Below, piece after piece: positions 43,746-53,264 of a stretch of DNA of 64,000 nucleotides. The stretch covers positions 1 through 64,000 of the forward strand of contig JADJUE010000005.1 of assembly GCA_016710785.1 (NCBI GenBank), in the 5' to 3' direction. Position 1 is the first letter of the stretch. Every line of letters starts with the position of its first letter. The position numbers and the translations under genes are program-made. The DNA is from Candidatus Epilinea brevis. GTDB taxonomy: Bacteria > Chloroflexota > Anaerolineae > Epilineales > Epilineaceae. The notes beneath the pieces are model-generated. The model saw nothing but the letters and a program-made list of their open reading frames with translations, ran no database searches and was not told where the DNA came from.

Positions 43746-45014
43746 TCAGGCTTCCGAGGGGGAGGCTTCGGCGATGGTTGGTTCAGGAAGGAGGGGCGCA
43801 ATGGTGACCGAGAACCCGAGGGATTCCAGTTTGCGCACCAGGCTCTTGCGCTGGTCGTCGATGCTGCGCCGCTCGAAGTAGTCGCCGCCGAGCTCACGAA
43901 ACGGTTCTCGTCGCTTCAAGATGTAGTAGACCATGGTCAGCATGGTGTGGGCCACCGCCACGAGTGCCTTCTTGGCGCCCATGCGCTTGACGAGGCGGCG
44001 ATACTGGGCGGCCAGGTAGGTGTTCCGGGTGCGCGTGGCCGCCCACGCGGCTTGCACCAAGCTGGTTCTGAGGTAGGGGTTGCCCTTGGTCGTCCTGCCG
44101 CTTGAGCGCTTGCCTGCGGATTCGTGGTTGCCGGGGCACAACCCGGCCCAGCTCGCGAGGTGTCCGGCTGTCGGGAAGCGGGTCATGTCCAGTCCGATCT
44201 CGGCGATGATCACCATGGCCACTTTCTCGCCGATGCCGGGCACCGTCTGCAGCAGGGCTACCGCGTCAGGGGCAAAAGGGTCCGCGTTGTCGGCCACCTC
44301 CGCGGAAAGACGCTCTTGGACCTCGGCGATCTCGATCTCGGTCTGCTCATACTGGTTGAGCAGCGCCTTAAGGACCCAGCGCTGGGCTTCAGTAAGCTGG
44401 CCCTGCAGCGCTCGCGCGAGCTCGGTCTCTTTCTTCTTGAGGCTGCCTCGCGCCAGACTGGCCAACCCGTGTGCGTCGCTCTGGCCATCCGCCAGCGCGC
44501 GCAGCATCGCCCGTCCGCTGGCGCCGAAGACATCGCTGGCGACCTGGCCCAGTTTGATGTTCCCGCTCTCGATCAGCTTCTGGATGCGATTGGCCAGGCT
44601 TGTGCGATGCCGCACCAGACTCTCGCGATACCGAGTCAGCTCTCGCAACTCCCGGATGTTGGCGGGCGGAATGAAGCTGCCTTCCACCAGTCCATACTGC
44701 ACCATCTCCGCGATCCACTCACTGTCGAGCATGTCCGTCTTGCGGCCTCGTCGCCCCTTGACATCACGTGCGTTGAGCAGCAAGACCTCAACGCGATCCT
44801 CCAGAATGTTGAACACGGGGCGCCAGTACACACCCGTGCTCTCAATCCCGACCCTCGGGCACTCGGCGGCGATCAGCCACTCCTTCAACCTGACCAGATC
44901 GTCCGTCATCGTCGAGAAGGTGCGCCTCTCCTTCTCGCCCCCCTTGATCAGGCACGCCACGACTGTCTTGGCGTGGACATCCAGTCCACAACAGATCGAA
45001 TGGACAACCTTCAC
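43746..45014 (-). mobile_element. IS110-family transposase (DEDD)
   Basis: The intact 422-residue transposase has a RuvC-like DEDD domain with Asp12 (CGLDVHAKTVV), Glu58 (VGIESTGVYWRP) and Asp94/Asp97 (GRKTDMLDSEWIAEM). A coiled middle follows, then a C-terminal Tnp_20 domain (LLQTVPGIGEKVAMVIIAEI, RFPTAGHLASWAGLCPGNHE) with the catalytic serine block SAGKRSSGRTTKGNPYL. IS110 enzymes recombine DNA guided by a bridge RNA transcribed from a non-coding end of the element. The element separates the vWA array from the liv operon. A full-length reading frame suggests recent activity. The long glutamate/alanine tail (PEPTIAEASPSEA) is unremarkable. Confidence 0.95.
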
Positions 45015-45269
45015 GGCCGTTCTCCTTGGCCACCGGGGTGAGAACCTCAGGAAGTGTAAGACTCTGCTATGCGTGCTCGCCCTGCGGGCGGCGACAATTG
45101 GGGGTGCCTATGAGGTTCTGGGTCAGACTAATTAACGGGCTCGCTTGCACCAGGGGACTCCGACCTCGCTGGCCGATGGACCGCCTCAACTATACCCCAT
45201 GCGCCAACCTCCCCCATTTTCATGCTCTGGCGGGTGAACCCTGGGTTCATGGCCGACTAGTTAAAGAGG
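45015..45269 (-). ncRNA. Candidate IS110 bridge-RNA region upstream of the transposase
   Basis: This 255-bp gap lies on the 5' side of the transposase gene, where the IS110 subgroup keeps its non-coding end and bridge RNA. It has structure: agaacctca (45041-45049) pairs with tgaggttct (45111-45119), and cgccc-tgc-gggcg forms a short hairpin near 45079-45091. The left part is probably element, and the right part (towards 45269) flank and the 3' end of livF. Guide loops and the element end cannot be fixed without a second copy. Confidence 0.4.
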
Positions 45270-45995
<726 letters not shown>

Positions 45996-45996
45996 C

Positions 45997-46791
45997 TCAG
46001 ACCCCCTTCCCCGCGGCCGCGGCGCCGCGTCCCAGGTAGGCCTCGATCACCCGCGGGTTGGCCTGGATCTCCGCCGGCGTGCCCTCGGCGATCTTCTGGC
46101 CGAAGTCCATCACCGTGATGCGTTGGCTCACCGTCATGATCACCTTCATGTCGTGCTCGATCAGCAGCACCGTCAGCCCCAGGTCGTCGCGCAGGCGGCG
46201 GATGAAGTCGATCATCTCCGCCGTCTCGTTGGGGTTCATGCCGGCCGTAGGCTCGTCCAGCAGCAGCAGCCGCGGCTCTGTGGCCAAGGCCCGGGCGATC
46301 TCCAGGCGGCGCTGGGCGCCGTAGGGCAGGTTGCGGGCCACCTGGTCGCCCTCCTCCGCCAGGTCCACGTAGGCCAGCAGCCGGCGCGCCTCGCCCAGGG
46401 CCCAGGCCTCTTCGCGGCGCGCCGCCGGTGGTCGCAGGATGGCTCCCACCAGGCCCGTGCGCAGGCGGTGGTGCAGGCCGATCTGCACGTTCTCCAGGGC
46501 CGTCAGGTCGGCGAAGAGGCGGATGTTCTGATAGGTGCGGGTGACGCCCAGGCGGGCGATCTCGTCCGGCCGCAGGCGCTCCAGGTTGCCCCCGCCCGCC
46601 AGACGCACCGCGCCCTCCTCCGGGCGGTAGAAACCGGTGATGCAGTTGAAGAGCGTCGTCTTGCCCGCCCCGTTGGGCCCGATGACCGCGTAGATGGAGC
46701 GCTCCGGCACCTCGATGGAGATGTCGTCCACCGCCGTCAGGCCCCCGAAGCGCTTCGTCAGCTTCTGGATGGAGAGCATGGCCTCGCTCAT
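45997..46791 (-). CDS. livG: Branched-chain amino acid ABC transporter ATP-binding protein LivG
   Basis: The 264-residue ABC ATPase has Walker A GPNGAGKTTLFNCITGFY, signature-region PYGAQRRLEIARALATEPR, Walker B LLLLDEPTAGMNP and the LivG-type C-terminal extension (GQKIAEGTPAEIQANPRVIE). LSGG is replaced by PYGAQ, which is usual for LivG. It pairs with LivF. It is spaced 10 bases after livM. Confidence 0.95.
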   Translation of the reverse strand: MSEAMLSIQKLTKRFGGLTAVDDISIEVPERSIYAVIGPNGAGKTTLFNCITGFYRPEEGAVRLAGGGNLERLRPDEIARLGVTRTYQNIRLFADLTALENVQIGLHHRLRTGLVGAILRPPAARREEAWALGEARRLLAYVDLAEEGDQVARNLPYGAQRRLEIARALATEPRLLLLDEPTAGMNPNETAEMIDFIRRLRDDLGLTVLLIEHDMKVIMTVSQRITVMDFGQKIAEGTPAEIQANPRVIEAYLGRGAAAAGKGV

Positions 46792-46801
46792 GGCGCGCCC
46801 C

Positions 46802-48565
46802 TCAATCCGCCGCGGCCGGAGCGCCCTCGGGGCGCAGCTCCCGGCGACGCTCCGCGTCGGGCAACAGGCCCTCCGGGCGGTTGAGCATCATCCACACCAG
46901 CACCGCGCCGAAGGCCATCCAGCGAAAGTCCTGGAAGTCGCGCAGCAGTTCCGGCAGGCCCACCAGCACCAGGGCCCCCACCATCACGCCGGCGATCGAG
47001 CCCATGCCGCCGACGATGATCAGGGCCAGGATGTTGATCGACACCAACAGGGCGAAGCTGTGCGGATAGATCGTCGTCAGCTTGACCCCGAAGAGCGTCC
47101 CCGCCAGCCCCGCCAGGGCCGCGCCGGTGCCGAAGGCCATCAGCTTGGTCATCACCAGGTGGATGCCCATGGCCTCGGCCACGTCCTCGTCCTCGCGGAT
47201 GGCCATCCAGGCCCGGCCCAGGCGCGAATCGCGCAGCCTCCGGGCGATGAAGACCGCCAGCAGGCAGGCCGCCAGGATCAGGTAGAAGAGCAGCTGCGGC
47301 TTCCGCAGGCCGGCCACCGCAATGCCGCTGAAGGGTATCGTCGCGGGAGCGATGCCGGCGATGCCCTGCGAGCCGCCCAGGTAGGGCCTGAGCCAATCCG
47401 ATTGCGCCAGGATGCGGATGATCTCCCCGAAGCCCAAGGTGATGATGGCCAGGTAGTCGCCGCGCATCTTGAGCACCGGAATGCCCAAGAGCACCCCGCC
47501 CAGGCCGGCCACCAATACCGCCGCCGGCACCGCCACCCAGAAACCCGTGAGGGGCATGTGCTCAGCGCAGACGCCCTCCACCAAACGGATGCAGGGCGCC
47601 AGGAAGCTCTCCTTGCTCGTCAGCACCGCCGCGGTGTAGGCGCCCAGGGCGAAGAAGGCCACGTAGCCCAGGTCCAGCATGCCGGCGAATCCCACGACGA
47701 TGTTCAGGCCCAGGCCCATGAGGGCGTAGAGGCCCACCGTGTCCAGCACGTCTGAATGGTAGCTGCCCAACAGCCAAGGCAGGACCAGCGTCAGGGCCAG
47801 GGCCAGGGTCCAGCCCAGGGACAAGATGGCCCGCCGGCGCGCCGGCGCCTGCCGCGCCAGGGCCTGCCGCGGCGTCCAGCCCCGCTCCGCCGCCAGCCCC
47901 GCCGCCACCGCCAGGACGGCGACGAGGATGGCCCCCGGCGCGGCCAGTCCGCCGCCCTTCAGGAAGAGCCAGCCACGGAAGTGTTCAGCGATGCCGTTAT
48001 GCGCCAGCACCAGCAGGAACTGCTCGGCGAAGACGCCCAGGCCCAGCACCAGCAGGATGGCCGGCGTCGCGAGCCGACGCGAGCGCGGCGCCAGGCCCTG
48101 CCACAGCGCGCCCAAGAGGCCCATCGCCGCGCCCAGGATCAGCAGGCGCAACAGCTCCCAGCCCGCTTCTCCGGCGAAGGCTCCGCCGGAGAAGGCCACC
48201 ATGTCGTAGAGCTCTGGCGACGCCTTGGGGAAGATGGCGCGGAGATCGACCGAACGCCCTAGCCGGGCGAAGGCCGCTAGCACCAGGGCGGCCACCAGGC
48301 CGGCGAGGGCGCCATACAGCGGCCCCCGCGGCGCCGGCCAACCCGGCCGGCCGGCAGGCGCGGCGCGCGCGCCGGCCCAGATCAGGGCGGCCAGCACCAC
48401 CGCCGTCCCCAGGGTCAGGGAGCGGTTGGCGCCCAACAGATGGCCCACCAGCAGGGCGTCATCCTGGAAGGCGCTCAGAAAGCCCACCAGTCCCAGGAAG
48501 ACGGTGACCAGGCCGGCGATCAGGCCGGAGCGCAGGCTGGGATGTTGGAGAAGGCTGCGGGACAT
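46802..48565 (-). CDS. livM: Branched-chain amino acid ABC transporter permease LivM, N-terminally extended
   Basis: The 587-residue permease is far longer than most LivM proteins (~300-420). The last ~320 residues are canonical: YALMGLGLNIVVGFAGMLDL, GYVAFFALGAYTAAVL, MRGDYLAIITLGFGEIIRIL, AIREDEDVAEAMGIHLV, GAALAGLAGTLFG and GGMGSIAGVMVGALVLVGLP. The first ~255 residues add about six hydrophobic segments of unknown role (for example ELLRLLILGAAMGLLGALW), which could be a fused membrane domain. With LivH it forms the membrane channel. It starts 61 bases after livH. Confidence 0.93.
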   Translation of the reverse strand: MSRSLLQHPSLRSGLIAGLVTVFLGLVGFLSAFQDDALLVGHLLGANRSLTLGTAVVLAALIWAGARAAPAGRPGWPAPRGPLYGALAGLVAALVLAAFARLGRSVDLRAIFPKASPELYDMVAFSGGAFAGEAGWELLRLLILGAAMGLLGALWQGLAPRSRRLATPAILLVLGLGVFAEQFLLVLAHNGIAEHFRGWLFLKGGGLAAPGAILVAVLAVAAGLAAERGWTPRQALARQAPARRRAILSLGWTLALALTLVLPWLLGSYHSDVLDTVGLYALMGLGLNIVVGFAGMLDLGYVAFFALGAYTAAVLTSKESFLAPCIRLVEGVCAEHMPLTGFWVAVPAAVLVAGLGGVLLGIPVLKMRGDYLAIITLGFGEIIRILAQSDWLRPYLGGSQGIAGIAPATIPFSGIAVAGLRKPQLLFYLILAACLLAVFIARRLRDSRLGRAWMAIREDEDVAEAMGIHLVMTKLMAFGTGAALAGLAGTLFGVKLTTIYPHSFALLVSINILALIIVGGMGSIAGVMVGALVLVGLPELLRDFQDFRWMAFGAVLVWMMLNRPEGLLPDAERRRELRPEGAPAAAD

Positions 48566-48626
48566 GGCGATGTTCCGTTATCACATGCAGAGGAGGATGC
48601 GGCTGCGGTACGGGCCGGAGCGCGGT

Positions 48627-49745
48627 TCAGGCCCGCTTGGCGCCCAGGCGCTCGCCCAGGATGCCCGTGGGACGGAAGATCAGGATGAGGACCAGCATGG
48701 TGAAGGCGATGGCGTCCTTGAGCTGATAGGCCGCCGGGATCTTCAGCCCCTGCAGGAAGAGGCTGGGGCCGACGGATTCGAAGAGCCGCAGAAAGAGCCC
48801 GCCCAGCATGGCCCCGGGCACGTTGCCGATGCCGCCCAGCACCGCGGCGGTAAAGGCCTTGAGGCCCGGCTGGAAGCCCATGTAGAAATGCACCTGCTTG
48901 TTGAGCAGGGCGTACAGCAGGCCCGCCGCGCCGGCCAGGGCCCCGCCGACGATGAAGGTGCGCACGATCACCGCATCCACGTCGATGCCCATCAGAGCCG
49001 CTGTGTCCTTGTCCTCCGACACCGCCCGCATGGCCTGTCCGGTGCGGGTGTACTGCACCAGGAAGACCAGGACGGCCATCAGCAGGGCGGCGGCGACGAT
49101 TACCAGCAGCTGGGCGCGGAGGATCTCGACGCCCAACACCGTGGTCTTGCCCGCCAGGAGCGGCACGTCCGGATAGGTCTGCGGGTTGGAGCCATAGAGC
49201 CCGGCGAAGGTGTACTGCAGGAAGATGGAGGCGCCGATGGCCGTGATCAAGGGCACCAGGCGTGGCGCACGTCGCAGGGGGCGATAGGCGATCCGCTCCA
49301 GCAGCACGGCGACCGTGACCGAGGCGCCCATCGATACCGCCAGCAGCAGCAGCAGCTTGACGCCCACGATGACAGGATGCTCCGGCCCCAGGGCGGCGAC
49401 CAGCCCGCCGACCAGCGGCAGCTCGCCCGCCCGACCGTTGAATCGCGGGCTGCTGAAGAGCGGCACCGCGGCAAAGTAGGCGGTGAAGGCCCCCGCTGTG
49501 AACACCTCGCCGTGGGCGAAGTTGATCATCCGGAGGATGCCATAGACCAGGGTGTAGCCCAAGGCGATGAGCGCGTACAGACTGCCTTGGGCCAGGCCGA
49601 AGACCACCAGATCCCGCCAGGCGCGGGCGCTAAGGCCTCCCGCCCGGAGGGTGGCCACCGAGCCGATGACGATCGCCAGCAGGATGACGCCGCCGATGGC
49701 CCACATGGCCAGGGTGGTCAGATCGGTCTTGAGCCGCATGCCCAT
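48627..49745 (-). CDS. livH: Branched-chain amino acid ABC transporter permease LivH
   Basis: The 372-residue permease has the LivH signatures LVVFGLAQGSLYALIALGYT, LVYGILRMINFAHGEVFTAG, RPLRRAPRLVPLITAIGAS, MRAVSEDKDTAALMGIDVD, NKQVHFYMGFQPGLKAFTAA and VLGGIGNVPGAMLGG. It has ~8 membrane helices, plus an extra N-terminal helix (~12-30). It opens the liv operon. A periplasmic binding protein gene (livJ/K) would be expected nearby but is absent upstream, where a divergent vWA gene lies. Confidence 0.94.
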   Translation of the reverse strand: MGMRLKTDLTTLAMWAIGGVILLAIVIGSVATLRAGGLSARAWRDLVVFGLAQGSLYALIALGYTLVYGILRMINFAHGEVFTAGAFTAYFAAVPLFSSPRFNGRAGELPLVGGLVAALGPEHPVIVGVKLLLLLAVSMGASVTVAVLLERIAYRPLRRAPRLVPLITAIGASIFLQYTFAGLYGSNPQTYPDVPLLAGKTTVLGVEILRAQLLVIVAAALLMAVLVFLVQYTRTGQAMRAVSEDKDTAALMGIDVDAVIVRTFIVGGALAGAAGLLYALLNKQVHFYMGFQPGLKAFTAAVLGGIGNVPGAMLGGLFLRLFESVGPSLFLQGLKIPAAYQLKDAIAFTMLVLILIFRPTGILGERLGAKRA

Positions 49746-50100
49746 CGCCCTTTCGATCGCTCAGGGACCGGCGCGGTCAGCCCTATGCACTGCACCGCTC
49801 GCCGGGTGCCGGCCACAGGTGACCGCCGCTTCAGCCGCGGGCCGTACCGCGGGTGCGGCCAGGATACCGCAATTTCCCGGGCGCGCAAGTCACCCTCTCC
49901 CTCGCGGCGCGCCAGCCCCCTCACGCTCCGTGGTGGGGCGGCCTGCTCGCGGCCGGCCGCCAGATGTTTACAAATCCGCCGCTGCCCCGGACTATCCCCC
50001 GGCCGTCGGCCCACGTTCTGCTTCCATCCGCATTCGGCGCGGCTTGTTCCGCGCCTGGGTCTTTCTGGAAGTTCATCTCAGCAAAGGAGTCGTGGAGCCC
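49746..50100. other. Divergent intergenic region between livH and the double-vWA gene
   Basis: No gene is supported. It should carry promoters for both directions. Only the ribosome site aaaggag (50083-50089) of the rightward gene is recognised; no clear -35/-10 pair was found. Confidence 0.45.
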
Positions 50101-52200
50101 ATGCATCGTCAACGTCTGTCTAGGCGGCTCGTGCCCGTCCTGACCCCCCTGTTCATGGTCGGCATCGCTTATTCCCTGCTCTCGCTGTCCGGTCCCGGCG
50201 CCGTCACCGGCCGGCCGGCGGAGCCCTTCGCCTCCACCGCCACGCCCGTGCCCAGCGGCTGCCAGGCCACGGTGGACAAGACCTTGGATCGCAACACCGT
50301 CATCCTGGGCGAAAACGTCCTGGCCTCCCTGGTGGTCTCGGCCACCTGCGGCGCGAAGCTGGGACCGATAGACCTGATCATCCTGGCCGACGAATCCTTC
50401 TCCATGACCAAGAGCAAGGCTCCCGGCGGCGGCTCCGTCCCGGGCGATCCCACGGAGACGCCGGATCCCGGCAGCGGCACGCCGGATCCCGGCGGCGGCG
50501 GCATCAGCACCCCGGACACGGGCAGCAAGCCCGGCGAGGAGCCGACCTGGTGCGATCCCAAGGGCTTCGAGTTGGAGCCCACGGCGACGCCGACGCGGCG
50601 TTTCCCGCCGCGCCGCACGCCCACGCCCGGCATCGAAGAGGAGCCGACCGACGAGCCGCTCGAGGCCGCCGGCGACACCGACCTGATCCGCGAGGAGAAG
50701 AACTGGCTGCGCGACTTCCTGGACCAGGATGTCGTCAAGCGCGACATGGCCAGCGACCGCCTGCGCATGGGCTTCGTGTCCTTCTCCGACGGCGCCAAGG
50801 TCAAGCAGGGTCTGACCAACGACGCCTCGAACATCCTCTCCGCCTCCAACCGCATGCGCGGATCAGACCTGTCCTTCATCGGCCAGGCCTTCCGTGAAGT
50901 GGACCGCGTCTACACCGGCGGCGGCAGCCGGACGGACGCCGAGCGCACCAAGGTGCTCGTCATCCTCTCCGACTTCCACTTCTGCGCCAAGGACATCCGC
51001 GCCGCCTTGAGCGGCAAGGACCGGCCGCATGTCTTCACCGTCGGCTTCGGGCGCAGCTACAACACCCGCTATGCCCGCGATCTGGCCAGCGACCCGCGGC
51101 TGGTCATGAAGCCCGGCGACATCAAGGAGATGATGAACCTCTACGAGGTGCTCATCGCCCCGCCCAAGCCCATCACCCTCAAGGTGATGACCGTCAGGGA
51201 CACCTTGGCAGCCAACATGCGCTACGTGCCGGATTCGGCCAACCCGCCCACCGTCACCCTCACCGACCAGACCCTGGAATGGGTGCTGGACCGCGTGCCG
51301 GTGACCTTGACCTACCGCGTCGAGCCGTTAGGCCCTGAGCCCGGCATCTTCCCCGTCAGCGACCTGGCCGAGTTCCTGTGGACGGATTCCCTGGACCTGC
51401 TGGGCCGCGCCATCTTCCCCGTGCCTCAGGTGGAGATCCTGGCCTATACCCCCACGCCGTCGGCCACACCGACCAACACGCCGACGGAAACCTCCACCTC
51501 CACGCCCACGCTCACGGCGACGCCCACCAACACGCCCACGCGCACACCCGCTCCGGCCTATCTGCCCTTCACCCTGCGAATGTGGCCGGAGCTGGTACCG
51601 ACGCCTGAGCCCACCCGCTGCGTGCCGGGCTCGCAGACCATCGACATCGCCCTGATCATCGATACCTCCAACAGCATGAGCGATCCCACCCAGGCCGGCG
51701 GCCAGCGCAAGATCGACGCCGCCGTCGCCGCGGCCTTGGAGATCATCAACCTCCTCAAGCCCACCGATCAGGCCGCGGTGATCAGCTTCAACGGCACGGC
51801 CGAGCTGGTCTCCATGCTGACCAGCGACAAGGCCGCGCTCAGCGCCGCCGTGAACAGCCTGCCTGCCAAGCAGGCCGGTGGAACCCGCATCGACCTGGGT
51901 CTGGCCACCGGCGCCGCCGAGCTGGACTCGGTTCGCCACCTGCCGGCCAACACCCGGGCCATCCTCCTGGTCACCGACGGCGAACAGCTGGACAACGGTG
52001 GTCCGCAAGCCGTTCTGGACGCGGCCAACGCCGCCAAGGCCGCGGGCATCAAGGTGCTCACCGTGGGCCTGGGCCAGGACGTCAACGCCGCCGTCCTGCG
52101 TGCGGCCGCCAGCGACCCCAGCCTCTTCTTCACCGCCCCCAAGGCCGAGGACCTGGCGCAGCTCTACCGCGAGGTGGCGCGCCTCATCCCCTGCCCCTAG
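50101..52200 (+). CDS. Exported double-vWA protein with a disordered insertion in the first vWA domain
   Basis: The 699-residue protein starts MHRQRLSRRLVPVLTPLFMV (signal peptide). vWA1 begins IDLIILADESFSMTKS with MIDAS DESFS. Right after it a Gly/Pro/Thr-rich stretch of ~90 residues (~107-195) is inserted before the domain resumes (WLRDFLDQDVVKRDMASDRL, VLVILSDFHFCAK). A DUF11-like beta domain (VRDTLAANMRYVPDSANPPT) and a PT linker follow, then AYLPFTLRMW, and vWA2 (IDIALIIDTSNSM, LLVTDGEQLDNGG). The same order DUF11-like, linker, vWA is found in the broken gene at 30409. It is probably a metal-dependent surface adhesion protein. Two strong hairpins follow the stop. Confidence 0.87.
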   Translation: MHRQRLSRRLVPVLTPLFMVGIAYSLLSLSGPGAVTGRPAEPFASTATPVPSGCQATVDKTLDRNTVILGENVLASLVVSATCGAKLGPIDLIILADESFSMTKSKAPGGGSVPGDPTETPDPGSGTPDPGGGGISTPDTGSKPGEEPTWCDPKGFELEPTATPTRRFPPRRTPTPGIEEEPTDEPLEAAGDTDLIREEKNWLRDFLDQDVVKRDMASDRLRMGFVSFSDGAKVKQGLTNDASNILSASNRMRGSDLSFIGQAFREVDRVYTGGGSRTDAERTKVLVILSDFHFCAKDIRAALSGKDRPHVFTVGFGRSYNTRYARDLASDPRLVMKPGDIKEMMNLYEVLIAPPKPITLKVMTVRDTLAANMRYVPDSANPPTVTLTDQTLEWVLDRVPVTLTYRVEPLGPEPGIFPVSDLAEFLWTDSLDLLGRAIFPVPQVEILAYTPTPSATPTNTPTETSTSTPTLTATPTNTPTRTPAPAYLPFTLRMWPELVPTPEPTRCVPGSQTIDIALIIDTSNSMSDPTQAGGQRKIDAAVAAALEIINLLKPTDQAAVISFNGTAELVSMLTSDKAALSAAVNSLPAKQAGGTRIDLGLATGAAELDSVRHLPANTRAILLVTDGEQLDNGGPQAVLDAANAAKAAGIKVLTVGLGQDVNAAVLRAAASDPSLFFTAPKAEDLAQLYREVARLIPCP

Positions 52201-52213
52201 TCCGATCACCGTC

Positions 52214-52246
52214 GGCGGCTGCGCCCAGGCACCGGGCGCAGCCGCC
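52214..52246 (+). terminator. Perfect 13-bp hairpin after the double-vWA gene
   Basis: ggcggctgcgccc (52214-52226) pairs perfectly with 52234-52246 around a 7-base loop. It begins 14 bases after the stop and has no T-run of its own. Confidence 0.6.
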
Positions 52247-52253
52247 TGTCCCT

Positions 52254-52300
52254 AGCCAAAGGCCGCCCCTCCTCGCGAGGGGCGGCCTTTGGCTTTCTCG
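52254..52300 (+). terminator. Strong terminator hairpin
   Basis: A 17-bp perfect stem (52254-52270 with 52278-52294, agccaaaggccgcccct arm) has a 7-base loop and is followed by ttctcg. Together with the preceding hairpin it forms a tandem terminator. Confidence 0.85.
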
Positions 52301-52525
52301 AGCGCAGGTGTCCGCCTCGGCGCCCCAAGTCGGTTACAATACACAATCAGGACGCCAGCAGTCGGCATCAACCGCCTGCTGCGGCCGGCGGGGTGGCCCC
52401 GGGCAGTTGCCGCTCAGCTGCGCCCCCCTCAGTCCCCCTCAGGCCCCCGCCGCGCCATCTAACCGGCCCCCCCGGAAACACGTTATGCCCTTCGTCTCAA
52501 CCCGACAACCCGAGGACGGAAACCC
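52301..52525. other. Upstream region of the ECF sigma gene
   Basis: No gene is seen. A -10-like tacaat stands at 52335-52340. The C-rich stretch before the GTG start lacks a clear ribosome site. An autoregulated ECF promoter may be here, but no GAAC-type -35 was recognised. Confidence 0.35.
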
Positions 52526-53137
52526 GTGACGCCAAGCGACGAACGCGATCTGGTAGAGCGTGCGCGCGGCGGCGACAGCGGTGCTTTCGGGCAGATCTAC
52601 CAATCCTATGTCGACCGCGTGTACAGCTTCGTGCTGTATCAGGTTCGCGAATCCGGCACTGCCGAAGACCTGACGCAAGAGGTCTTCATGCAGGCGATGC
52701 GCGGGCTGGCCGCCATGGAATGGCGTGGGTCATTGGCGCCGTGGCTCCTGCGCATCGCGCGCAACACGGTGTACGACCATTGGCGACGCCAGGCCCGACG
52801 GCCGGAGCGGGTCCTGTCGGCGGCGGAGTTGGGGGAGGACGACGAAGAGGCTGAGAGCCGCCTGGACCGGTTGGCCGCCAGACCTCACGAAGAAGACGAA
52901 GCGCTGTATCTGGTCGAGCTGAGCGTGGACCGGGAGCAGATCGCCCGGGCGATGAAGCAGCTGACCGATCTGCAACAACAGGTGCTGCTGCTGCGATTCG
53001 GATCCGGCCTGTCCATCTTGGAGACAGCGGCGGCGATGGAGCGCAGCGACGGGGCCATCAAGAACCTGCAGCACCATGCGGTGCGCGCCCTGCGCAAGGC
53101 CTTGGCCTGGCCGGAGCTGTCCGAGGAGGGTCCGTGA
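52526..53137 (+). CDS. ECF-subfamily RNA polymerase sigma factor
   Basis: The 203-residue protein has sigma region 2 (FGQIYQSYVDRVYSFVLYQV, TAEDLTQEVFMQAMRGL, IARNTVYDHWRRQ) and region 4 (LTDLQQQVLLLRFGSGLSIL, ETAAAMERSDGAIKNLQHHA). A long acidic linker separates them. It starts with GTG at 52526. It would direct RNA polymerase to a small regulon. The following DUF5667 membrane protein is its likely anti-sigma partner, and the exported protein at 54644 a likely target. The arrangement of ECF sigma then DUF5667 is known from Actinobacteria and Chloroflexota. Confidence 0.93.
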   Translation: MTPSDERDLVERARGGDSGAFGQIYQSYVDRVYSFVLYQVRESGTAEDLTQEVFMQAMRGLAAMEWRGSLAPWLLRIARNTVYDHWRRQARRPERVLSAAELGEDDEEAESRLDRLAARPHEEDEALYLVELSVDREQIARAMKQLTDLQQQVLLLRFGSGLSILETAAAMERSDGAIKNLQHHAVRALRKALAWPELSEEGP

Positions 53138-53264
53138 GCAACCTCCGAAACCGAGCAGCAGGCAGGACACGGTTCGCAAACAGAATGCCGTCCAGCGTCG
53201 CACAATGGAGGAGACGGTTCCCCGGCCGCCCACAGCACCGGCAGAACCGCTTGACGATTGAACC

